64,000 bases of DNA from the NCBI GenBank assembly GCA_029204225.1, contig CM055102.1, positions 10,425,456 through 10,489,455 on the forward strand, in the 5' to 3' direction. Of this stretch, positions 1 to 10,328 are shown piece by piece. The position numbers and the translations under genes are program-made. Position 1 is the first letter of the stretch, and the number at the start of each line of letters is the position of its first letter. Source of the DNA: Diphasiastrum complanatum (Eukaryota; Streptophyta; Lycopodiopsida; Lycopodiales; Lycopodiaceae). The notes under the pieces are model-generated. The model made no database searches. It saw only the letters and a program-made list of their open reading frames with translations, and had not been told where the DNA came from.

Positions 1-309
1 TCGATCCAAATAAGCCGATGGCCTCAGAGCAAATCAAAGATCAGCTACCGGTTGCTCGTTTATATTTTCATGCGACAATGATGGGAGGCTCCTGGGAATC
101 ACGCTTCACATCATGGACAACCTCCAAGTGGATTGCCGGAGCCCACCGTTGTTTCTGCCACACAATTTGGATTTTAATACTGCATGCCTCGACTTTATGG
201 AGAAGGTGCAGTACCATTTAATCAAGATTCGGCGCGAAGCCAATAAAAGTCCCCAATAACTGCATATTGTAGGTGTCATGGGACCGCCACCAGTTTTGGT
301 GGGGGATAC
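1..309 (+). mobile_element. 3' internal end of a Ty3-like LTR element
   Basis: This is the internal end of an LTR retrotransposon that enters from the left edge. A frame is open from about 14 to a stop at 257-259 (82 codons) but has no domain I recognise. A G-rich stretch at about 298-307 immediately precedes the LTR at 310 and fits a polypurine tract. Assignment to the Ty3 side rests on the LTR, which belongs to the same family as the LTRs at 17195-17945 and 48309-49193; those two have tRNA-Asp type primer sites. The protein-coding part lies outside the window. Confidence 0.55.
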
Positions 310-921
310 TGTTGGAGGGTTTGCGGATCCCAAGGCAACCCTAATCATAGTTTAATAGTGAGAGGGATTTGGCACCCTGCATGTGTAAGTCCAACCCGAT
401 GATCACATAGTTATTTGATTGATTAGTTAAAAGTCAATAAAAGGACTTTAGGCCTTTTTGCGAGACTTTTAATGTCGCATGGCCTAAATGTCAAGTTAGT
501 GAATAAAGTTGGGTTTCCCTCCAATTTTTATGGTTCCCACACTTTTTAAATTTGAATAAAAAGAGAGGCAAGGCTGGAAAAATAGGATTCAGAGGCCAGG
601 GTCCTCCTCTCTACTATAAGAAGGGACCAACTTGAGTTGCTCCTCATGTTCATTTTCTCATTTCAATAAAGCAGATTGGTTCTCTTCAGAAATGGATTGA
701 TGAATGTCCTTGCTCTTCTTCTTTCCTTCTCCATCTCTCATGCTTTCTTTGGATTTAGCGTTATTGGGATCGAGTGTTATTATACTTTTTATGAGAGAGA
801 AAGAGTAAGCTATCTTTAATGGATCTTAGTGTTAATGAGTACTATGCGTGACAACTAACTCCGTCTCTATGATGCTAGATTGACTAGATCTTGGATTCGG
901 CAAGGAAAGAAACCCACTACA
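310..921 (+). repeat. 3' LTR, Ty3-like family (612 bp)
   Basis: The repeat begins TGTTGGAGGGTTTGCGGATC and ends GAAACCCACTACA, the same ends as the minus-strand LTR at 48309-49193. Its start also matches the LTR at 17195-17945. A short GA-rich stretch at about 789-806 sits where the 48-kb copy carries a 158-bp GA tract. It is the downstream LTR because the internal region lies on its left. Confidence 0.8.
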
Positions 922-1982
922 AATGCTTTTGATTGATCAAACCAGGCCGTGATTTTGTGCTTTAGGTGTGTCCTTTGAGAGTACAAGGCAACTTGAGAAT
1001 GTAGTTGGAAGCCAAATGCCTTAAGACACTCTTAACAAAGTGTGAGCATGCCTTAGAAATAAATTGCCTTAGAAATAAGAATGAAGGCTGCCTTAACAAT
1101 AATATTTGTAAATATACTTAAGGTAATAACTGTGGCCTTACCACTATGGCATAACTAGCCAAGCACCGAATGCAGTTTATGAGTTTGCTATACACTACGA
1201 TAAAGAGAAAAGACTTAAGACTTAACAATTCAAAAGCCGAATACATGAAAACTTGTCAAAACCAGGCTACCACATATCTCCCCCCTCAAGTGTGCAGCGG
1301 CTCGCAAACACTAAGAATACATAACATTGTTGAATCCTGGAAAATCATGACATGAAGTCGGGCTGCAGTCCCTGATCATGACATGCTTTGATAATATTGT
1401 CTTCAACAATTGTATGTGTCATGAAGGCACTGAATAGGAACAATGCAGCTCCATAGAAAGTTTCGCACTTTGCTTAAAATCAGCAACAGGTAACTTTGTT
1501 CTTTAGCAGAAAAATCAGCATTTGTTAGCAACAAACTCTAGACAACATCAACAAATCTTGAATAGCAAAGGCATCATCAACTTCTGCATCTTAGACAACA
1601 CCATAGCCTTAGAACAAGCTTTTATTTTAGATTGAAGATCCTGTAAATAAAGAACCGAAACAAAAGAGAATAAAACCATCTCTTGGAAAAGCATGAATCG
1701 ATTTTGCTTACGGAAAACCAAGAGATGATTGGACATAACAACAAAACCTTCAGACTATACATAACAAGAACTAAACATATTTGACAAACTGTAAATAACT
1801 TTAAGAACTCTACAAGAAACCAGAAACAGAAAAATGAAATGGAATAACGATTCAAGGCGGTCGAAACTCAGATTTCACTCTTCCTCTTCTGAAATTCTTG
1901 AAAAACTGGAACAGAAACTTGTGAATATGAAAAATAGAAACAAAAATCAGTATAATGACAGAACAGCTAATGTTTTGGCATT
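922..1982. other. Intergenic, no gene seen
   Basis: No convincing coding frame. A pyrimidine run at about 1278-1288 would be a polypurine tract on the minus strand, followed on that strand by TGTGGTAGCC, so a decayed minus-strand LTR may start near 1274. No second LTR was found to confirm it. Confidence 0.3.
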
Positions 1983-2002
1983 GCTCCCCGACAACAACAC
2001 CA
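1983..2002 (-). other. Remnant primer-binding site, tRNA-Asp type
   Basis: On the minus strand this reads TGGTGTTGTTGTCGGGGAGC, close to the complement of the 3' end of plant tRNA-Asp. It lies in the same context (leader on the left, AATT spacer) as the better preserved sites at 17171-17190 and 48285-48304. An LTR would be expected from about 2008 rightward, but no clean end was found. Confidence 0.5.
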
Positions 2003-2007
2003 AAATT

Positions 2008-2928
2008 GGTATATGTCGCAGCATACCAACAGTAAAATGACATGTATTTGTAGTACAAATAGGTATCGTTCCTACTGGGGAGCAATAAAAGCGCTTATAC
2101 TACCATTATTAGTGCATATTAAGGAAATAACCGTTGAATGAATGGAGTGGAATATAAAATGATTGCAATGTGGTCATCAACAGATGTTTCCACAATGGGG
2201 CTACCAGTACAACCTTGCAAAGAAAACAAACACCCAAGAGAAAGATAATGAATACTTCTTGATGGTTTTCAGATTCAAATGGGAGTGAACTCAAGGAAGC
2301 AAATACTTCGGCAAAGAAGAAGCTACACTGTGAAATCTATTCCTTTATCTTGACAATAGCTTATCATGAATCTAACTCCTATGACCTGGGCAAATCATAA
2401 GATTGTAGGCTAGAAACACTTCAGTAGACAATTCCAGTCCAAACACTGTGTAATAAGCATTAGCATGCAGTGCCATAAACTTCCTATTACCAAATTGAAT
2501 CACCATGAAAAGCATAGAGGGTATTCACAATAGAAACAGGTTGAGTGATCCAGAGACACTTTAGATTCACAGTATTTGTATTCATTGTTTGCAGATTACA
2601 AAGATATATACAGTCTAAGCACTGCAAAGAAGAGGGATTGCTACACCTCTATACAAGAACTAGAGAACACATTGTTCTGAACTTGTAGATGAATAGAAAA
2701 AGTAGTAGATCTACATTAAAGCACCAACAGAGCAACACAGGCTTCTGTTCTACATTGTGTTTGAATGATCTATAAAGCCTGACAAGTTATAGCAAAGGCA
2801 AAAGTGTGCTAGAGGCTATGGCTCTGCAACTATTTCAAGAGACAAGCAAATGGGCATTTGACATCTGGAACATGGCTTCCATAAGCCAATAGAATGTTGC
2901 CACAGAGGCATCAACAGTTTGGAACAGA
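2008..2928. other. Unresolved LTR-like sequence
   Basis: No protein-coding gene. The stretch lies between a primer-site remnant on its left and the recognisable start of a Copia 3' LTR on its right, so it probably holds degraded LTR sequence of one or both elements. Boundaries could not be drawn. Confidence 0.3.
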
Positions 2929-3028
2929 ATTTTGATGGAGATATCTGCGGAACAGGCTCCACACATGTGTGATTATCCTATATACATGATTTTGGCCTTC
3001 ACCAAGCATAATTTTCGCATTTTTCACA
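2929..3028 (-). repeat. Start of 3' LTR of the older Copia element (left end not found)
   Basis: On the minus strand it begins TGTGAAAAATGCGAAAATTA directly after the polypurine tract. Its first 80 or so bases align with the start of the plus-strand LTR at 13318, with a shared CACACATGTGTGGAG block, and then the two diverge. The true LTR must extend further left, but I could not place its end. Confidence 0.6.
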
Positions 3029-3042
3029 CTCCTCCTCAAAAA
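3029..3042 (-). other. Polypurine tract of the older Copia element
   Basis: On the minus strand it reads TTTTTGAGGAGGAG, between the pol stop codon and the 3' LTR. The younger element has a matching tract at 4852-4862. It is the expected primer for plus-strand synthesis. Confidence 0.7.
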
Positions 3043-3043
3043 T

Positions 3044-4169
3044 CTAGCTTGGTAAGTCTAGCATAGATCTATCTATAACTCCAAGAGCTAATCTTAATTT
3101 TACAAATGGATCTTTAGGCAATGCCTTGGTGAGTATATCAACAATGCAATCTGATGATGAAACATGAATAAGCTTGATCTCCTTTGCTTGCACTTTCTCC
3201 CTCACGAAATGATGTGAAATCTCAATGTGCTTTGTTCGAGCATGGAAGACTGGATTGTTTGCAAGTTGTTGAGCTGCTTGATTGTCACAATATATGCATG
3301 GAATGTCTTCATCCTTGATCAGATGAAGCTCCTCCAAAAGCCTTTTAAGCCAAAGAACCTCCTTTGTTTTTGTTGTCATAGCTTTATACTCGAATTCTGT
3401 TGATGAAAGAGAGATGGTATCTTGCTTTATGGAAAGCCAAGATATAGCTCCTCCACATAAGAATGTAGCAAATGCACTTATGGATCTTCTATCCATCTTG
3501 TCACCTGTAAAACTTGAGTCCGAATATGCTCTTAAACAAATATTAGTCCTTTCATAAACTATGCCAAAGTCTTTTGTAGCCGAGATGTACCTTAACACCC
3601 TTTTTGCTCCTTTCCAATGACATATTAATGGACTTTGCATGTATTGACTCAATTTGCCAACACAAAAACTAAGATTTGGTCTAGTGATGGTTAAGTATAT
3701 CAAGGAACCAATAAGCATTCTATAGGTAGTGATGTCCTCAAAGGATGCTTCATCACTTTTCTTAGAAACTTTTACACTTAGTTCCGTGGAAGTTTCAACT
3801 CCTTTACAATCACTCATGCCAAATTTTGCTAAGATTGATCTAGCATACTTAGATTGACATATGAAAGTAAAATCATTACTTCTAGTGGCTTCTATTCCAA
3901 GTATAACTTTAAGAAGTCCTAGATCTACCATTCTAAATTCACTAGACAAGGAAACTTTTACATTTTTGATGCCATCTAATCATTTCCTGTGAGTATAATG
4001 TCATCAACATATAAAACTAAGATAATGATCTTCCCACCATTACATTTGTAGTACAATGATGGTTCATAAGAGCTTACAACAAATCTAATGGAAATAAGAT
4101 AGGAATGCAACCTAGAGTACCATGTCTTGGTGCTTGCTTGAGTCCATAAAAACTAATCTTCAAAAAACA
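3044..4169 (-). pseudogene. Copia pol, C-terminal half (RT end and RNase H)
   Basis: A minus-strand frame of about 300 codons (3044-3949) covers the end of reverse transcriptase and RNase H: GSLIYLTITRPNLSFCVGKL, the AYSDSSFTGD acidic motif, SLSSTEFEYKA, the CDN motif and HHFVREKVQAKEI. Upstream, 3950-4169 continues the RT through a damaged frame that still shows SFYGLKQAPR and YVDD. The sequence stops abruptly at 4169, where a younger Copia element begins, and the rest of the same RT resumes at 10329. The C-terminal part is close to full length. The element as a whole cannot encode an intact polyprotein because of stops and frameshifts on both sides of the insertion. Confidence 0.85.
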
Positions 4170-4851
4170 TGTAAAAATTACAGCAAATAAGGATCCTAAA
4201 ACACTTGAAATGATGAGGGAAACAATAGATTATGATTTCATAAGATTAGCACAAGTTGAACCATCAAAATCCATCAAAAATCTATGCTTGAACCTCACTA
4301 AATGGCCCAAATCCTTGAAGAAGGCTTCACACGTGTGAAAGTACGGCCTCCCACAGTCTGAGTACTGTACACCAGACCTACATTCAATCCTATAATCATT
4401 AGTAATCACAAGTACTCAAACAATTATGAACATAGAGAGCAATTGCACCATTATGAGAGAAAAATCATGAAATTGCTTGATTTATTTTGGTGAGATATCA
4501 TCACCTATATATACATGATCCATCACGGTTTTGGGCAGGTATGAGTAGCCCTAAACCTATCCCTAATGCTAATTTTGGTGGATCTTTCATCCCTACCAAG
4601 TTAGGGTTGGAATTTTGGAGATCCCTCAACAATGCAAAAATTACCAAAAATAGCTCCTATTTTTTCTCCCTTGTATCTAAGCATAATTTGGACTCATTCC
4701 AAAGGTTCTAACACTTAGGTCTACTTGAGAACATCCTTATGAATGGAATCCTATGCTATTTGGCACGTGTGACAAGCCACATCATGACCATCTAACTATT
4801 TACAAGTCATATGACCAAAACTAGTCAAGCTAGAATTGTGAATTTTTAACA
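4170..4851 (-). repeat. 3' LTR of the young Copia element (682 bp)
   Basis: Minus-strand ends are TGTTAAAAATTCACAATTC and AATTTTTACA. A TATA-like stretch (TATATATA, about 4505-4513) and the 14-bp palindrome TTCACACGTGTGAA (4326-4339) are present and are repeated in the other LTR. It is bounded on the right by the polypurine tract. Confidence 0.95.
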
Positions 4852-4862
4852 CTCCTCCTCAC
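4852..4862 (-). other. Polypurine tract of the young Copia element
   Basis: On the minus strand it reads GTGAGGAGGAG, immediately before the 3' LTR and just after the pol stop codon at 4866. Confidence 0.8.
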
Positions 4863-4865
4863 TAT

Positions 4866-7800
4866 CTAGCTTGGTTCAATCATTGCTTTACTAATCACTC
4901 CAAGTGATGATCTGAACTTCATAAAAGGTGTCTTTTGAAGTGGTTTAGTAAGTAGATCAGCTACACATTCATTGCTTGGAACATGCTCCAAAGCAATCTC
5001 CTTGGCTTGCACCATTTCTCTCACAAAGTGATGGCATATCTCAATGTGCTTAGATCTTGCATGGAAGATTGGGTTAGATGCAAGGTGTTGGGCTGATATA
5101 TTGTCATTGTAGATGATTGGTGCCTCCTCTGAATCCATGATCTTTAGTTCCACCAATAATCTCTTGATCCAAAGTACCTCCTTTGTAGTGGTTGTCAAAG
5201 CTTTGTACTCGGCCTCGGTTGAAGATAGAGATATAGTTTCTTGCTTTTGTGAAAGCCATGAAACCACACCTTCTCCTATGAAAGTTGAATAGGCACTTGT
5301 TGATTTCCTATCCCTCTTGTCCCCTGCAAAATCTGAATCACTAAATGCATGAAGGTTAATCACATCTCCTCTATATAGAATCCCAAAATCCAATGTACCC
5401 GAGATGTATCTTAGAATCCTCTTAGCCTTTTTCCAATGGATATTCAATGGCTTTTGCATGGATTGGCTCAACCTACATACACTAAAGCTAAGATCTGGTC
5501 TAGTTGTAGTGATCCACATTAAGGAACCTATAATTTGCCTAAACAAAGTGATGTCCATGAAGGATCTTTCATCATCTTCATTTGGCACTTTTACATCTTG
5601 CTCCATTGGTGTGTCAACACTTTTGCATACTTCCATCTTAAACTTCTTCAAAAGACTTTGAGCATAGTTTACTTGACTTATAAAGATAAAATCAGACCCT
5701 CTAAGTACTTCTATGCCTAAGATGAAGTGAAGACATCCTAGATCTACCATCTTGAACTCTAAGGATAGATCTATCTTGATTTTTTCAATACCATCAACAC
5801 TATTTCCACTAATGATGATGTCATCTACATAAATGAGTAAAAGTACAATACCAACATCATCAAACTTAATGTAAAGAGTAGGATCATATTCACTTTGAAC
5901 AAAAGAAAGTGAAATAAGATAGCAATGTAGTCTTGAATTCCAAGATCTCGAGGGTTGCTTCAAGCCATAGATGCTTCTTTGGAGATGGCATACTTTGTTC
6001 TCCATTCCATGCTTGATGAACCCTTGTGGCTGCTCCATATAGATATCTTCTTCCAAAAAACCATTCAAGAAAGCATTAGAGACATCCATTTGACATAGAA
6101 TCCATCCAAAATGTGATGCAAGTGCAATGATTAGTCTCATTGTGACCATCTTGGCCACGGGTGCAAAAGTTTCCTCATAGTCTATCCCTCTCTCTTGAGC
6201 ATAACCTTTTGCAACTAATCTTGCTTTATGTTTGTTAACACTCCCATTTGCATTCAACTTAAGCTTGAAGACCCACTTGCATCCTATTACATTCCTTTGA
6301 GGTCTCTCAACAAGCAACCAAGTTTCATTCTCAATCAAGGCATCATACTCATCCAACATAGCTTTATACCATTCTTTGGAGTTCAATGCATCTTCAACAT
6401 TAGACGGTTCTTCAAAACTAGATAAAGCACAAGAAGTGGATGAGATAACCTCAACTTGCTGTCCTTTGCCTTGATATGTGAGCCTTGATGGCTCCACTTT
6501 TGCCCTTGAAGATCTCCTTGGTGTGATAGGTGGGTTTGGTGCTTGCTCCTCCATGAGCTCCTCCTCAAAACCAAGATCTTGCTCCTCGGCCATCTTCTTC
6601 TTGATTGTTGGAGCACTTGAGCCTTCTTCAAGCATATGCATATGATGTTCATCAAAGATGACATCCCTTGAAACAACAAATTTGTTCAAGGATGGGAGAT
6701 AGACTTTGTAGCCCTTGCTTGAGCTTGCATATCCAAGCATGATCCCTCTTGTGGAAGATGGATCCTCCTTGGTTCTTGTTTCCAATGGCACATGCACATA
6801 ACATATACACCCAAAAACTTTCAAGTGATTAAGATTGGGTTTCTTTCCATACAACATCTCATAAGGAGTTTTGCCTTCAATTGCTTTGCAAGACACCCTA
6901 TTCATCAAGTAGTTTGCACATACAAGAGACTCACCCCAAAAGGATTTGGGCAAACAAGCATCTAATCTTAAAGCCTTAGAACATTCACATAATGTTCTAT
7001 TCCTTCTTTCAGCAACTCCATTTCGTTGAGGAGTGTAAGGACAAGAAGTCTCTTTCTTGATCCCTTCCTCCTCACAAAAGGCCTTGAACTCATTGGAGAT
7101 GAATTCTCCACCATTGTCACTTCTAAGAATCTTGATGCTATGATTATGATGCTTTTCCACAAACAACTTGAACTTTACAAAAGTATCAAATACTTGAGAC
7201 TTGAAGGAAAGTAAGAACACCCAACAATATCTTGAGTAGTCATCAATGAAGGTTAAAAACATGGATGAACCTCCATTAGATTTGGTGCTAGCAATGTGCA
7301 CATCCGAGTGTATGAGTTCAAGAGGATGAGATGACTTTGTGATGGAGTTAGGAAACACCTTCTTATGTGCCTTGGATAAGGCACAAGCTTCACAAACCTT
7401 GTCTTCCTTCCCAATAGACCTTGGTCGGCCTAAAGCATACTCCTCCTTGATCATAGCCTCCATGGAACCCGAGTTGACATGTCCAAGTCTTTTGTGCCAT
7501 AAAGTAAAGGTAGATATCTTGCTCTTCTCGGCCAACATGACAACATTAGTATCCACAAATGCATCCAGCTTATAAAGTTTGCCAAGTCTAGTGCCCTTAG
7601 CCACTATCTTACCCTTCTTCTTGATGAAACATTCATTTGAACCAAAGTCAACATTGAAACCATTGTCTACCATTTGGCCAACACTTAGTAGATTCTTTGT
7701 TATTGTAGGAATGTACAAAACACCTTCTATATTGATCTTTTTGGAAGATCCTAAGCAAAGGGGAATGCTACCAACTCCTTCAATCTTACAAGCTTCATCA

Positions 7801-8348
7801 TTTGCTGTATAGATAGACTTTATAGGTCCATCATAAGATAAGAGAGAAGAGAAAAACTCCCTTTTACTAGTCATGTGTGAACTAGCACCCGAGTCAATCC
7901 ACCAAGGATCTTCTCCTTTGAAGCTTGTTGAAGAAAATATGGACATCATGAGAGAGTCCTCATGTGAACTCTCCTCCTCCTCCTCTTTGCTCATGTTGGC
8001 TTGGCTTTGATCTTGCTTCCTCTTGAAGCATTCCGAGGCATAATGCCCCATCTTGCTACAACAGTAGCACTTCACCTTTGATTTGTCCTTCTTGACTTTG
8101 GTGGTTGATGGAGATGCCTTTGGGGGTCCTTCTTGATCCTCAAGCTTTGTAGACTTCTTGAATGTTGATCCTTTGCCTTTGGACTTGCCTTTGCCTTTGG
8201 TGAAGAGAGCTTGGTCATATCCACCTTGGATGGAAAGCCTATCCATCCTCTCTTGCATTTGGCTCCTTCTTGATTCCTCGGCCATGAGTGTGCCTTGGAG
8301 TTCTTCAAGTATGGGTAGCTTACCCATAATTGCATATCCCTGAACCAA
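4866..8348 (-). CDS. pol: Copia pol: zinc knuckle, protease, integrase, RT, RNase H
   Basis: An uninterrupted frame of 1160 codons. In order: zinc knuckle CYCCSKMGHYASEC (CX2CX4HX4C, residues 94-107); aspartic protease DSGASSH (152-158); GAG-pre-integrase with LWHKRLGH (about 283-330); integrase core with D349, D411 and E447, a D-D-35-E arrangement; reverse transcriptase about 660-900 with YVDD at 840-843; RNase H about 1000-1140 with D1004, the STEAEY box and D1082. All catalytic residues I can place are present. The first codon of the frame is TTG, not ATG, so this is not a separate gene. It is the continuation of gag after a one-base frame disruption. It is unusually well preserved compared with every other retroelement frame in the window. 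Confidence 0.95.
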   Translation of the reverse strand: MVQGYAIMGKLPILEELQGTLMAEESRRSQMQERMDRLSIQGGYDQALFTKGKGKSKGKGSTFKKSTKLEDQEGPPKASPSTTKVKKDKSKVKCYCCSKMGHYASECFKRKQDQSQANMSKEEEEESSHEDSLMMSIFSSTSFKGEDPWWIDSGASSHMTSKREFFSSLLSYDGPIKSIYTANDEACKIEGVGSIPLCLGSSKKINIEGVLYIPTITKNLLSVGQMVDNGFNVDFGSNECFIKKKGKIVAKGTRLGKLYKLDAFVDTNVVMLAEKSKISTFTLWHKRLGHVNSGSMEAMIKEEYALGRPRSIGKEDKVCEACALSKAHKKVFPNSITKSSHPLELIHSDVHIASTKSNGGSSMFLTFIDDYSRYCWVFLLSFKSQVFDTFVKFKLFVEKHHNHSIKILRSDNGGEFISNEFKAFCEEEGIKKETSCPYTPQRNGVAERRNRTLCECSKALRLDACLPKSFWGESLVCANYLMNRVSCKAIEGKTPYEMLYGKKPNLNHLKVFGCICYVHVPLETRTKEDPSSTRGIMLGYASSSKGYKVYLPSLNKFVVSRDVIFDEHHMHMLEEGSSAPTIKKKMAEEQDLGFEEELMEEQAPNPPITPRRSSRAKVEPSRLTYQGKGQQVEVISSTSCALSSFEEPSNVEDALNSKEWYKAMLDEYDALIENETWLLVERPQRNVIGCKWVFKLKLNANGSVNKHKARLVAKGYAQERGIDYEETFAPVAKMVTMRLIIALASHFGWILCQMDVSNAFLNGFLEEDIYMEQPQGFIKHGMENKVCHLQRSIYGLKQPSRSWNSRLHCYLISLSFVQSEYDPTLYIKFDDVGIVLLLIYVDDIIISGNSVDGIEKIKIDLSLEFKMVDLGCLHFILGIEVLRGSDFIFISQVNYAQSLLKKFKMEVCKSVDTPMEQDVKVPNEDDERSFMDITLFRQIIGSLMWITTTRPDLSFSVCRLSQSMQKPLNIHWKKAKRILRYISGTLDFGILYRGDVINLHAFSDSDFAGDKRDRKSTSAYSTFIGEGVVSWLSQKQETISLSSTEAEYKALTTTTKEVLWIKRLLVELKIMDSEEAPIIYNDNISAQHLASNPIFHARSKHIEICHHFVREMVQAKEIALEHVPSNECVADLLTKPLQKTPFMKFRSSLGVISKAMIEPS

Positions 8349-8358
8349 ATTGTCAAAT

Positions 8359-8835
8359 TCAAAGCTTAGTCCCTTTCAATATGAGTTGAACAAGCTCTTC
8401 ATCCTTGATAGGGTCACCTATAAAGGCTAGCTCTTTGTTCAATTCCTTTACTCTTAGGACAAAAGTATGTGCACTCTCTCCTTTCTTTTGATAGCTTCTA
8501 TAGATTTGATTCTTCAAAGCTAACATTCTAGTTTGGTTCTTGGATTCATAGACCTTTTGCAAAGTCTCCCAAGCATCTTGAGCTGAAGTGCAATCTCCTA
8601 CCTCTCTTAAGAGTTCATTTGCAACATTCATTTTTATGCAATGTAGTGCAACATTGCACCTCTTGATGTATTTGGCTTTTTCTTGAGGATGAATAGGTTC
8701 ACCCTCCTTACCATTTACAATTTCCATCAGATCTTGCATGATCATGATAGATTCCATTCTAACTTTCCATATGGAATAGTTAGTTTTGTTGAGCCTTTCA
8801 TTAGTATCCAAAAGATATGCATTTATAGATGCCAT
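8359..8835 (-). CDS. gag: Copia gag (UBN2-type), out of frame with pol
   Basis: A 158-codon frame starting at an ATG at 8835 with MASINAYLLDTNERLNKTNY and the motif TNYSIWKVRME, typical of plant Copia gag proteins, which form the particle. It ends at a stop (8359) just after the run AAAGGG. The frame that continues into the zinc knuckle and pol is shifted by one base at that run (CCC at 8371-8373 on the plus strand). In Copia elements gag and pol are normally one frame, so I read this as a single-base insertion in this copy rather than programmed frameshifting. Programmed shifting cannot be excluded without sister copies. Confidence 0.85.
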   Translation of the reverse strand: MASINAYLLDTNERLNKTNYSIWKVRMESIMIMQDLMEIVNGKEGEPIHPQEKAKYIKRCNVALHCIKMNVANELLREVGDCTSAQDAWETLQKVYESKNQTRMLALKNQIYRSYQKKGESAHTFVLRVKELNKELAFIGDPIKDEELVQLILKGTKL

Positions 8836-9633
8836 CTAGTCTCCTAATCAAGGACTTGACACAAATGAAGGTTACTTCTATTGATTTGATTGAAGGTCTA
8901 CCTTATCCCACTTCTTAGGGACCTGAAAAGATCAGTAATAGACTTCCTATAAAGATCTAAGAATGATCTCTAACAAAATCAAATCATAGAATACTAGAAA
9001 CAATGCACTTGCTTGATTGAAGTAGACAATACTAGTAGAATTGCCCCTCTTTCTATAAAGAACATTAAAGCTTCCAAATGATCTGATCAAGAGTGAATTT
9101 CAGCAACCTAATATACTTCCAAAATCACTTGTAAAAGATCTAAATGGAACTTAATGAGGATGCAACACAATCTACTATCCAATCACAAGCAAAAAATGAT
9201 CAAAATTGATGAAAAATTGATCTAATTTGGTGCATAAGTCAAGCAATGGTTGGACTGAACCTAAATCACTTTAGGAGGTGCCTACTACACCTTAGAACAG
9301 CCTTGAAGAGTCCCCAAAACTCTGATCTTCCCTCTCCTTGAATGCTAGAAAGCCTCCTCTATGAAATCACCTCCAAAACTCGCTTAGAAATCAATGCTTG
9401 GAGCAAGCAAAACTTGCTATCTTGGTAATGTGAATTGAATTCAACTTTGCCTCTGGTTTTAGACACCTAAACACCTGAAAATGAAGTCACACAACACCAA
9501 TCTCCAATGTATTTGACTCACTTTGAGTTCTAGAATCAATACTAGATGCTAAGATCCAATCTACACAAGATTTAGATCAAAAATTGTGATCAAATGGAAT
9601 GAAAACCAAGGATTTAGCTCATTTCAGCCTTTA
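8836..9633 (-). other. 5' leader of the young Copia element
   Basis: About 800 bp of untranslated sequence between the primer site and the gag ATG. No open frame of note. Leaders of this length also occur in the related elements at 12677-13262 and 14153-15813. Confidence 0.75.
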
Positions 9634-9646
9634 GGCTCTGATACCA
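9634..9646 (-). other. Primer-binding site, initiator tRNA-Met
   Basis: On the minus strand it reads TGGTATCAGAGCC, the standard complement of the plant initiator tRNA-Met 3' end, directly abutting the 5' LTR at 9647. Confidence 0.95.
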
Positions 9647-10328
9647 TGTAAAAATTACAGCAAATAAGGATCCTAAAACACTTGAAATGATGAGGGAAAC
9701 AATAGATTATGATTTCATAAGATTAGCACAAGTTGAACCATCAAAATCCATCAAAAATCTATGCTTGAACCTCACTAAATGGCCCAAATCCTTGAAGAAG
9801 GCTTCACACGTGTGAAAGTATGGCCTCCCACAGTCTGAGTACTGTACACCAGACCTACATTCAATCCTATAATCATTAGTAATCACAAGTACTCAAACAA
9901 TTATGAACATAGAGAGCAATTGCACCATTATGAGAGAAAAATCATGAAATTGCTTGATTTATTTTGGTGAGATATCATCACCTATATATACATGATCCAT
10001 CACGGTTTTGGGCAGGTATGAGTAGCCCTAAACCTATCCCTAATGCTAATTTTGGTGGATCTTTCATCCCTACCAAGTTAGGGTTGGAATCTTGGAGATC
10101 CCTCAACAATGCAAAAATTACCAAAAATAGCTCCTATTTTTTCTCCCTTGTATCTAAGCATAATTTGGACTCATTCCAAAGGTTCTAACACTTAGGTCTA
10201 CTTGAGAACATCCTTATGAATGGAATCCTATGCTATTTGGCACGTATGACAAGCCACATCATGACCATCTAACTATTTACAAGTCATATGACCAAAACTA
10301 GTCAAGCTAGAATTGTGAATTTTTAACA
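9647..10328 (-). repeat. 5' LTR of the young Copia element (682 bp)
   Basis: Same length as the LTR at 4170-4851, differing at three sites: C/T at about 4344 versus 9820, T/C at about 4614 versus 10091, and G/A in the GGCACGTGTG versus GGCACGTATG block. Its outer end abuts the target duplication aaaca at 10329-10333. Confidence 0.95.

Larger units (their letters stand above)
4170..10328 (-). mobile_element. Young, structurally complete Ty1/copia retrotransposon
   Basis: A 6159-bp element with two 682-bp LTRs (4170-4851 and 9647-10328) that differ at only three positions, all transitions. It is flanked by a perfect 5-bp target duplication, aaaca at 4165-4169 and 10329-10333. It carries a tRNA-Met primer site next to the 5' LTR, a leader, gag, pol in Copia order and a polypurine tract next to the 3' LTR. 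It sits inside the reverse transcriptase of an older Copia element. The near identity of the LTRs implies recent insertion. One base in a C run at 8371-8373 disrupts the gag-pol frame. Confidence 0.95.

Noticed and set aside
2008-2729. A complete Ty3-like LTR from 2008 to 2729
   Set aside because: A primer-site remnant lies on its left and CACCAACA at its right end, but the sequence does not align with the other LTRs of the family.
8359-8390. A programmed frameshift site in the young Copia element
   Set aside because: AAAGGG is not a recognised slippery site for this family and Copia elements usually have one frame, so a one-base insertion is simpler. Kept only as an alternative.
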